DNA of 64,000 nt from JALHNI01 sp031367405 (lineage in GTDB: Bacteria > Acidobacteriota > Terriglobia > Bryobacterales > Bryobacteraceae): the NCBI GenBank assembly GCA_031367405.1, contig JANLPT010000027.1, forward strand, positions 1 to 64,000, written 5' to 3'. The stretch's first letter is position 1; each line of letters starts with the position of its first letter. Shown one piece after another: positions 33,994-40,989 of the stretch. A program made the translations under genes and the position numbers. Under the pieces are notes generated by a model. The model was not told the DNA's origin and made no database searches. It worked only from the letters and a program-made list of their open reading frames with translations.

Positions 33994-34075
33994 GGGGCAG
34001 CTTTGATTGTACTGGGTTGGGCAATGACGGGGGAATGGCGCTCGCCTCTCGACGGATGGGTCATACTTATCCTTG

Positions 34076-35263
34076 ATGCGTTCCGACTCTGAACTCGAGC
34101 AACTTATGCAAGACCTGGAACTTGACTGGGTCGAGCGCAAGGAGTCTCTTCCCAAAGACAAGGATAGGATCCATCAGGCGATCTGTGCATTCATGAACGA
34201 TATGCCCGCTCACGGGCATTCTGGCCTGATTTTCATTGGTGTCGCCGACGGCGGGGAGCCTTCCGGCTTGGCCGTTACGGACGAGTTACTCACTACCCTG
34301 GCACAGATGCGATCGGACGGCAGCGTTCAACCGATCCCCGATCTTGAAGTCCAACCACGAATGCTTCGAGGTGTCCGGGTCGCCGTAATGGAAGTGCATC
34401 CGGTTTCGCACCCTCCCGCCCGATTTAGAGGCCAAACTTGGGTCCGAGTGGGTCCGATACGAGCCATCGCTACCCAAGATCAAGAGCGGCGCCTGACGGA
34501 AAAGCGAGTTTCCGGTGCCCAGACGTTTGACCAGCAACCTTGCCTGCACGCGTCGCTGGCCGACCTTCACCTGGTACCCTTTCGCGACGAGTATCTCCCG
34601 CGTGTCGTCAGCCCTGAAGTTCTGGTGGAGAACAATCGGACCGTAACACAACAACTCGCCTCCCTGCGATTCTTCGATCAGGCGCGCGGTGTGCCGACCT
34701 ATGCCGGTTTGCTTGTCTTTGGCGTCGATCCCCTGAATTTCTTGTCTGGAGCCTATGTCCAAGTTGTAAGATACAGCGGCGCTCACGTAAGTGACGATGT
34801 AATCGACCAGAAGCAGATCTCCGGTAACCTCGCTACGCAATTGAGGATTCTCGACGAGTACCTCCCCCTGCTGATTCAGGAACCTCAACGGCAAACCAGC
34901 ACCTTCCGGCAGGAAGTAGTGCCTAACTACCCACGGCTGGCCTTACGCGAACTTACTTGGAATGCGCTCCTGCATCGGGATTACCAAAGTACGGCTCCCA
35001 TCCGCATCACGATCTTCACCGATCGCCTCGAAATCCAAAGCCCCGGTGGACTTTACGGATCCGTTACGAGTAACAATTTTGGCCAGACTAGCGCGTATCG
35101 CAATCCAGTCATCGCCGAGGCGATGAAGGGCTTGGGCTATGCGGAGCGCTTTGGGACGGGCGTGCAACGCGCACGATCCGCTATGGAGAAGAATGGCAAT
35201 CCTGCTCCCGAGTTCGTTTTTGAAAATTCCTATGTCGGTGTAACACTGAGGGCGCGCGTATGA
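34076..35263 (+). CDS. Schlafen AlbA_2 / HATPase-type protein (COG2865-like)
   Basis: 395 residues. An AlbA_2 domain at the N-terminus (about 16-140) has WVERKESLPKDKDRIHQAICAFMN and GLIFIGVADGGEPSGL. A C-terminal HATPase_c_4-like region (about 285-395) has RELTWNALLHRDY, ITIFTDRLEIQSPGGL and YAERFGTGVQRARSAM, as in putative helicase/regulator proteins of COG2865. The start is ATG 34076, with TTG 34073 as alternative. The stop overlaps the ParA-like gene by four bases (ATGA). Related proteins are often linked to nucleic-acid-based immunity, so a defence role is possible, but this is inference. Confidence 0.85.
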   Translation: MRSDSELEQLMQDLELDWVERKESLPKDKDRIHQAICAFMNDMPAHGHSGLIFIGVADGGEPSGLAVTDELLTTLAQMRSDGSVQPIPDLEVQPRMLRGVRVAVMEVHPVSHPPARFRGQTWVRVGPIRAIATQDQERRLTEKRVSGAQTFDQQPCLHASLADLHLVPFRDEYLPRVVSPEVLVENNRTVTQQLASLRFFDQARGVPTYAGLLVFGVDPLNFLSGAYVQVVRYSGAHVSDDVIDQKQISGNLATQLRILDEYLPLLIQEPQRQTSTFRQEVVPNYPRLALRELTWNALLHRDYQSTAPIRITIFTDRLEIQSPGGLYGSVTSNNFGQTSAYRNPVIAEAMKGLGYAERFGTGVQRARSAMEKNGNPAPEFVFENSYVGVTLRARV

Positions 35264-36252
35264 TCACCATCGCGCTTTTTAATAGCAAAAGTGGCGTTGG
35301 AAAAACTACGCTGGCCTACCATCTGACTTACATGTTTCAGCGCCTCGGCTACGGCGTTTTGGCCGTGGACCTCGATCCCCAGGCGAACCTCACCTCGGCC
35401 TTTTTCGACGATGATACCTTGGAGAAAGTTTGGGACGAAAAGGTTTTTGGCCAAACGGTACTGACCTGTGTTCAGCCCATTCTCGACGGGACCGGTGATA
35501 TCGCGCCCGCTGTGCCGCTACGAATAAATCCGGTCGACGTCCTGTGCGGTGATCTGGGGCTATCGCGTTTCGAAGACAAGCTGTCTGAAAGCTGGCCCAA
35601 GGGTTTCGCTAACGACCAGGCTGCCCTGCGGGCTACTTCGGCGTTTTACCGGATGATTCAGGACGCCGGCGTTCGCACCCAGGCGGATATTGCCCTCGTT
35701 GATGTGGGCCCCAACCTCGGTGCGATCAATCGTTCGGCGCTATTGGCAGCTGATTTTCTCCTGGTTCCCCTGGCCTCCGATCTGTTCTCCCTGCAAGGTC
35801 TCAAGAATCTGGGCCCCACCGTTCGCGATTGGCGAGCCATTTGGAAAGACATGCTGGCGAAAGCCAAGGTCAACTTTGCTCTACCGGAAGGGCGCATGCA
35901 ACCGCTGGGCTACGTGATGTTGCAACACGCGGTGCGAGCCGACCGGCCCGCGAAATGGTACGGGAAGTGGCTCCAACGCGTCCCCGGCGTCTATCGCGAA
36001 GCAGTCCTCGGCGAAGGTGCGCAAACATCGCTTCCGGGTGAAGACCACTGCCTGGGGACGTTACGTAACTATCGGAGCCTCATGCCCATGGCCCAAGAGG
36101 CCCGAAAACCCATGTTCGACCTTTCCCCAGCCGACGGTGCCATCGGCAGCCATGCCCAACTGGTCCGCATCTGCGAACGCGATTTCCGCTATTTGGCTGA
36201 AGCTATCGCCAAGGCGTGCGGCCTAGCCGGAGCCCAGGCAACCGCCGATTAG
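35260..36252 (+). CDS. Orphan ParA/MinD-type ATPase
   Basis: 330 residues. The deviant Walker A is FNSKSGVGKTTLAYHL (K10, K15), followed by VDLDPQANLTSAF and a Walker B-like IALVDVGPNLGAINRSALL. Such ATPases partition DNA or position complexes; some act in phage defence. The classical partner ParB and parS sites are not nearby. It is translationally coupled to the AlbA_2/HATPase gene, and the region past about residue 200 is unlike classical Soj. The pair stands alone between unrelated metabolic genes, as transferred cassettes do. Confidence 0.88.
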   Translation: MITIALFNSKSGVGKTTLAYHLTYMFQRLGYGVLAVDLDPQANLTSAFFDDDTLEKVWDEKVFGQTVLTCVQPILDGTGDIAPAVPLRINPVDVLCGDLGLSRFEDKLSESWPKGFANDQAALRATSAFYRMIQDAGVRTQADIALVDVGPNLGAINRSALLAADFLLVPLASDLFSLQGLKNLGPTVRDWRAIWKDMLAKAKVNFALPEGRMQPLGYVMLQHAVRADRPAKWYGKWLQRVPGVYREAVLGEGAQTSLPGEDHCLGTLRNYRSLMPMAQEARKPMFDLSPADGAIGSHAQLVRICERDFRYLAEAIAKACGLAGAQATAD

Positions 36253-36299
36253 GCAGAGAGAGGTTTTGACCCCAATGCCCTACGCCGGATCCGGCTTGC

Positions 36300-37331
36300 T
36301 TACTTGCCCACTACCAAAATCGAGAAGGAATCGGCCACTAAAGGTCCTCGCCCAGGACGCCCACCAGGCTGCGCTGGCGGGGTCGGAGCACCATATTCTG
36401 CGGCAATTAAGAGGATATGGCCCGTCTTCGTATCCATCGTCATCGTCTTAGCCGTGCGCATGGTTTGCACCGTCTGTAACACCTCGAAACTCGCCGGACC
36501 GTTCTCTTTGACGATTGTCAGCGTGCCATCGCCCTGCGAACTAAACGCCTCCCTCGTCTTCGGGTTAAACCCGGCGCCATCGGTGCCCACGCCCAGCGGC
36601 AGCGTGGTAATCACCTTGCCGCCGGTCGCGCTCAGCATCACCATGTTCTGCGGATTGCGGCAGGCCGCGAAGAGAATGTTGTTCTTGGCATCGAGCGCCA
36701 ATCCCGCACACACTCCGCCTTTGCCCTCGATGTCGTAGTGCGCCGTCACCTTCATGGTCTTCGCGTCCACCACCGCAACATTCGATTTGTCTTCGATATC
36801 GATATAAATACGGCCTTTGCCGTCGCTTACGGCCTGTTCCGGCATGCCGCCGAGATCGATGTTACCCAGCACGGCCCCGTCGGCGGCGTCAATTACCGTC
36901 GCGTTCGGCGCACGGTGGCTGAATACATAAACCCGGTTGTTGAAAGGGTCCCACAAGATGCCGTCCGGCCCGCCTTCCACGTCAATATTCTTGAGGGGAG
37001 CCAGCGTCTTCGTGTCGAACATCACCACCGGCTTGCTGCTGGTAAATCCATGCCCGGACTTCGTCGACACCGCCACCCCGCGCGCCGCCACGTTAGGAAT
37101 CTCTCCCGCCGGTGCCAGCGTATCCAGATCAAAAACGCTGATCCGGGCGCCTGTTCCCGAGCGCGGGATATAGAGTCTTCGTCCCACTGAGTCCGCCGTC
37201 ACATAGTCGAAGCCGCCCACTCCGCCTACCTTGACGGTTTTCAAAACCTTGTACGGGCCCGCTGACTGCGCGAATCCCATCGAACCCATCGCCAGGAACA
37301 CGACCACCGCTAACGCATGTCGAAGTCTCAT
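36300..37331 (-). CDS. Secreted YncE-like beta-propeller protein
   Basis: From the ATG at 37331, set by GAGGAG six bases upstream, the protein has 343 residues. It has a signal peptide (ALAVVVFLAMGSMGFAQ) and repeated propeller blades, for example VFDLDTLAPAGEIPN, MFDTKTLAPLKNIDVEGGPDG, VIDAADGAVLGNIDLGG and VVDAKTMKVTAHYDI. YncE-like proteins are periplasmic and of unclear role. The C-terminus has a Gly/Pro patch (APTPPAQPGGRPGRGP). It is divergent from the Gfo/Idh/MocA oxidoreductase, so they may share control. Confidence 0.85.
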   Translation of the reverse strand: MRLRHALAVVVFLAMGSMGFAQSAGPYKVLKTVKVGGVGGFDYVTADSVGRRLYIPRSGTGARISVFDLDTLAPAGEIPNVAARGVAVSTKSGHGFTSSKPVVMFDTKTLAPLKNIDVEGGPDGILWDPFNNRVYVFSHRAPNATVIDAADGAVLGNIDLGGMPEQAVSDGKGRIYIDIEDKSNVAVVDAKTMKVTAHYDIEGKGGVCAGLALDAKNNILFAACRNPQNMVMLSATGGKVITTLPLGVGTDGAGFNPKTREAFSSQGDGTLTIVKENGPASFEVLQTVQTMRTAKTMTMDTKTGHILLIAAEYGAPTPPAQPGGRPGRGPLVADSFSILVVGK

Positions 37332-37446
37332 TGATCTCCTCGTTTCCGTACCGTCCATGAGTATATAGCTTCGGATAGTCGCTGGCCGTGTATTTAATGC
37401 GGGCAATCCCGTAAATCTGATATCCTCCCCTACTGAGGGAGTAATC

Positions 37447-38796
37447 ATGTCCAACGAATCAACCCGGCGATTCTTTATGGGAGCCGCCGCCGCCGCTTCC
37501 GCACTGCGCGTCTACGGTGCCAACGAGCGCCTCAACGTCGCCATCGTCGGACTCGGCGGGCGTGGCAGCAACCATCTCAGCATTTACTCGCGTCTCGCCG
37601 AAGCTAGAGTAGTCGCACTTTGCGACGTCAACCAGGCCGCCCGCGAAAAGTCGCAGGCCACGCTCCTCAAGAATACCGGCGAAAAAGCCAAAGAGTTCGA
37701 GGATATGCGCGCCGTCTTCGCTGACCCCACCGTCGACGCCGTCTCCATCGCCACGCCGAACCACTGGCACGCGCTCGCCGCCATCTGGGCCATGAAGGCC
37801 GGCAAGGACGTCTACGGCGAAAAGCCGGCCGCCTACAATATCTACGAAGCTCAGAAGCTGGTGCAGGTGGCGCGCGATACCAAGCGCATGCTGCAAATCG
37901 GTTCGCAGCACCGCAGTAACCCCTTCAAGATGCGCGCCATGGCCGCCGTGCAAGGGGGGTTGATCGGCAATGTCTATCAGAGTAAGGGGCTCTGTTACAA
38001 GCGCCGCGCCTCCATCGGCAAGAAGCCCGACGCTCCCACGCCCCCCGGCGTCAACTGGGACATGTTCCTCGGCCCGGCCCCGCTGCGCGCCTTTAACGAA
38101 CTCCGCTTCCGGTACAACTGGCACTGGTTCTGGGACACGGGCAACGGCGACATCGGCAATCAAGGCGTGCATGAATTGGGCATTGCCCGCTGGGCCATGG
38201 GCGACCCTGAATGGCCCAAAACGGCAGCGGCGCACGGCGGCAAGTTTGCTTACGACGACGACCAGGAAACACCCAACACCCTCACCGCCAACTTCGATTT
38301 CGGCGGCCGGGAACTCGTCTTCGAAGTCCGCGGCTTGCTTACCGGTGCCGAAGGTGCCGTTCCTCGCGGACGCCGTCCTGCGGCTGCCGCAACTCCCGAG
38401 GCCACCGCGCCTAAGACCGCCGCCCCCCTCAATGTGATGGTGGGCAATCTCTTCTACGGCACCGAAGGGTGGGCCGCGATGAGCGATGAAGGCTTCCAGG
38501 CCTTCAAAGGCGAAAGCAACGAACTCATCATGGAAGAACGCGCCGAGCGCGGGCCCGGCAACGACCCCACTGGCCTGCACATGCAGAACTTCCTGGCCGC
38601 GTGTAAATCGCGCAACTACAAAGACCTTCACGACGAAATCGGCATCGCTTATTTGAGCGCCTCCATGTGCCACTTGGCCAACATCAGTTACCGCGTCGGC
38701 CGCAAGCTCACTCTTCAAGCCGGGCCCAAGTTCTTGAACGATCCCGAAGCCAACAAGCTGCTTACCCGCGACTATCGCAAGCCATACGTGGTCTAA
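37447..38796 (+). CDS. Tat-exported Gfo/Idh/MocA-family oxidoreductase
   Basis: 449 residues. The Tat signal STRRFFMGAAAAASALRVYG is followed by a Rossmann domain (NVAIVGLGGRGSNHLSIYS) and an EKPAAYNIYEA motif with the conserved Lys. The C-terminal domain has HWHWF-like aromatic residues (NWHWFWDTGNGDIGNQGVHELG) of the substrate site. These enzymes reduce or oxidise sugars with NAD(P)+. It is followed at once by a rhamnogalacturonan-acetylesterase-like gene, suggesting pectin or glycan processing. A long ORF on the opposite strand of the same span is an antisense shadow. Confidence 0.9.
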   Translation: MSNESTRRFFMGAAAAASALRVYGANERLNVAIVGLGGRGSNHLSIYSRLAEARVVALCDVNQAAREKSQATLLKNTGEKAKEFEDMRAVFADPTVDAVSIATPNHWHALAAIWAMKAGKDVYGEKPAAYNIYEAQKLVQVARDTKRMLQIGSQHRSNPFKMRAMAAVQGGLIGNVYQSKGLCYKRRASIGKKPDAPTPPGVNWDMFLGPAPLRAFNELRFRYNWHWFWDTGNGDIGNQGVHELGIARWAMGDPEWPKTAAAHGGKFAYDDDQETPNTLTANFDFGGRELVFEVRGLLTGAEGAVPRGRRPAAAATPEATAPKTAAPLNVMVGNLFYGTEGWAAMSDEGFQAFKGESNELIMEERAERGPGNDPTGLHMQNFLAACKSRNYKDLHDEIGIAYLSASMCHLANISYRVGRKLTLQAGPKFLNDPEANKLLTRDYRKPYVV

Positions 38797-38801
38797 CCGC
38801 T

Positions 38802-39950
38802 TTGGCAAAACTGGCGGTCGGCCTTCTCTTCAGCGCGCTCTTGTTGAACGCCGGTGAGAAACGCAAGTTTACTGCCGGGCAAGGTATCGCCGGCGATCGG
38901 GTCGCCGTCCAGCGAGGGTGTGCCTCCAGCGCCAAGCCATTTAGCTTTTCTGCCGATGCGGCCGAGGGCAACTATCTGGTGACTGTTACTCTCGGCGGCC
39001 CTTCGGAGACCACTATTAAAGCCGAGCTGCGGCGTTTGATGGCTGAATCGGTCCGGGTTGCTGCGGGCCAGCGCAAGAAAGTCTCATTTGTCGTGAACAT
39101 CCGCCAACCCCGGATCGCGGGAACCAACGCCGCGGTCATCCTGAAGGATCGCGAAAGGACCTTCGAGGCCATCGCTTGGGACGACCGGCTCACCCTGGAA
39201 TTTACCGGAACTACACCGGCGGTTTGCGCCATCACCCTTCAACCGCTCCTTCGGGTGCCCACCCTGTTCATTGCCGGCGACTCGACGTCCACCGATCAGC
39301 CGCGCGAGCCCTTCAATAGCTGGGGCCAGATGCTGACGCGGTTTTTGAAGCCCTCCATTGCCGTGGCGAATCACGGCGAATCCGGCGAATCGCTCAAGGG
39401 GTTTCTGGGTGCCCACCGCTGGGATAAACTCCTCAGAGTCGCCAAACCGGGCGACTGGCTCATGATTCAAATGGGCCACAACGACCAGAAGGAGCGCGGC
39501 GAAGGGATCGGTGCCTTCACCTCCTATCGCGCCGATCTTGAGCGGCTCGTCGACGACGCCCGTGCCAAGGGCATGCATCCAATTCTGGTGACATCCATGC
39601 ACCGGCGAACCTTCGACGCGGCGGGCAAGATCACCAACAGCCTCGGCGACTATCCAGAAGCCGTCCGCCGCGTCGCCGCCCTAAGAAACGTTCCCTTGAT
39701 CGATCTCCACGCCATGAGTGCAAAGTTTTATGAGGCCTTCGGCCCGGAACCCTCGGTTCAGCTATTCTCCTCGCCCCGCGACGGCACCCACCATAACAAC
39801 TACGGCAGCTACCAACTCGCCAAGTGCATCGTCCAAGCCCTGCGCGACTCCCACCTTCCCCTAGCCAAGCATCTCATCGACCTGCCGGCCTATGACCCTT
39901 CCCACCCTGACCCAATCGAGAACTTTCACCTTCCGCCCAGCCCGCATTGA
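38802..39950 (+). CDS. Secreted SGNH hydrolase, rhamnogalacturonan acetylesterase-like
   Basis: About 382 residues if started at TTG 38802, which places the signal peptide AKLAVGLLFSALLLNAG at the N-terminus. The N-terminal ~150 residues are a beta-rich domain. The esterase has block I FIAGDSTSTD (nucleophile Ser), block III QMGHNDQKE and block V DGTHHNNYG (Asp/His). These are the marks of rhamnogalacturonan acetylesterases, which deacetylate pectin backbones. It starts six bases after the oxidoreductase stop, so both are probably co-expressed. The longer ORF from 38667 overlaps that gene and is unsupported. Confidence 0.8.
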   Translation: MAKLAVGLLFSALLLNAGEKRKFTAGQGIAGDRVAVQRGCASSAKPFSFSADAAEGNYLVTVTLGGPSETTIKAELRRLMAESVRVAAGQRKKVSFVVNIRQPRIAGTNAAVILKDRERTFEAIAWDDRLTLEFTGTTPAVCAITLQPLLRVPTLFIAGDSTSTDQPREPFNSWGQMLTRFLKPSIAVANHGESGESLKGFLGAHRWDKLLRVAKPGDWLMIQMGHNDQKERGEGIGAFTSYRADLERLVDDARAKGMHPILVTSMHRRTFDAAGKITNSLGDYPEAVRRVAALRNVPLIDLHAMSAKFYEAFGPEPSVQLFSSPRDGTHHNNYGSYQLAKCIVQALRDSHLPLAKHLIDLPAYDPSHPDPIENFHLPPSPH

Positions 39951-40071
39951 GCCCGAAGGAGGCTTCCCTGGCCACTCGAAGCTACTGTTTGGTTCGCAGG
40001 CAGGCCAGGACCAAGCTCACTAGAAACGGCGACGAGAAGAGAATTCGTCTTTGGACGACGAGGGTTCGCGG

Positions 40072-40095
40072 CCCGCTTCTTTCCGGTCGCGGCTA
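40072..40095 (+). repeat. Half-site related to the REP-like palindrome at 51343
   Basis: The sequence CCCGCTTCTTTCCGGTCGC followed by GGCT is nearly identical to the right arm of the palindrome at 51343-51417. It lies in the short gap between the esterase and Cas6-like genes, without a recognisable opposite arm. Confidence 0.5.
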
Positions 40096-40101
40096 GAGCG
40101 G

Positions 40102-40974
40102 CTAGGCGGGTACTTCAGCGCATGAGTAACTCACTAACTTCAGTTCACCCTTGCCCCACACGGTCTGCCGGCCCACGCCGGTGTATTCGCCAATCTGGAG
40201 ATAAGGAATAAACTCGGCGAGGTCGCCTGTGTAGGTCGCGCGCCCCACGAAGCCGGAGAGTGGATGCGTCTGGCCCGTGCGGCTTGACCTTCGTTCGGCC
40301 TCCACATGCCGGATGTCAGATTCCGCGAGCCGGACACCGCTGGCCCGCGCGGCCAGGGCTAGAAAGTCGACCGTCAATGGGCCATCGCCATATTGCTCAC
40401 CGAGGTTCGAGATCCGGTCTCGCAGGCGGGCAATCAGAGGCTCGAAGAAGGGTTCGGCGATGAGGCGATCGGCGGCCTTGAGTTCGGTGGGCGTCACAAA
40501 GTCGACTGTCACGCGATCCACGAAAGCAGGAGGTGGATTCAGGCTAAATTCTAACCGGGAGGCCGTCATGCCTTCGAACAGCGCGCGCCCACGACCGGGC
40601 CCCATCCCTTGGGTCGCTAACTTGGCAAACGTGCCTTCGAAATAGGGCAACGGCCAAGCGTCCTGAGTGAACAGGTTCGCGTCAAAGTGAAAGCGTTCGC
40701 CGGGGGCCACGCGGCGGCCATCCAGATGATGGGCGCGGATCACAAATGGGCGGGGAAGGTCGGTGAAGCCAGAAGGTGCCAGACCCATCGATTTCGGCTC
40801 GAAGATTCGGGCATAGGGACAGTTGCCCTCATGGCCGGACAAGCAGCGGCAGGCTAGCTCGCGAAAGACCAATCCAAAGGCACCGCGCAGGACATTGCCC
40901 GGCTTGTGCGCCGGAAAAAAGATGGGGTCTTTTGCGAGAAAGCGGAAGCGGAGGGGACGCACGATGAAGGTCAT
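40102..40974 (-). CDS. cas6: Cas6-like RNA endoribonuclease, standalone (PF10040-type)
   Basis: 290 residues. The N-terminal half has ARIFEP after a small Cys cluster (C42, C44 and C52 of ELACRCLSGHEGNCPYARIF), and the C-terminal half has GFVGRATYTGDLAEFIPY and IGEYTGVGRQTVWGKGELKL, a glycine-rich RAMP loop typical of Cas6. Cas6 cuts CRISPR precursor RNA at repeats. No other cas gene and no repeat array occurs in the window, and the start lies 15 bases behind acnA in the same direction. Either the partners lie elsewhere or the protein has been recruited to another RNA job. Confidence 0.78.
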   Translation of the reverse strand: MTFIVRPLRFRFLAKDPIFFPAHKPGNVLRGAFGLVFRELACRCLSGHEGNCPYARIFEPKSMGLAPSGFTDLPRPFVIRAHHLDGRRVAPGERFHFDANLFTQDAWPLPYFEGTFAKLATQGMGPGRGRALFEGMTASRLEFSLNPPPAFVDRVTVDFVTPTELKAADRLIAEPFFEPLIARLRDRISNLGEQYGDGPLTVDFLALAARASGVRLAESDIRHVEAERRSSRTGQTHPLSGFVGRATYTGDLAEFIPYLQIGEYTGVGRQTVWGKGELKLVSYSCAEVPA

Positions 40975-40989
40975 GGCCCCGGCGACTCC

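Noticed and set aside
37459..38808. 449-residue ORF opposite the Gfo/Idh/MocA gene
   Set aside because: Antisense shadow of a clear oxidoreductase, with no family motif of its own; GC-rich codon bias opens such frames.
39951..40101. CRISPR array near the Cas6-like gene
   Set aside because: I looked at both flanks and found no regularly spaced repeats; only the REP-like half-site is present.
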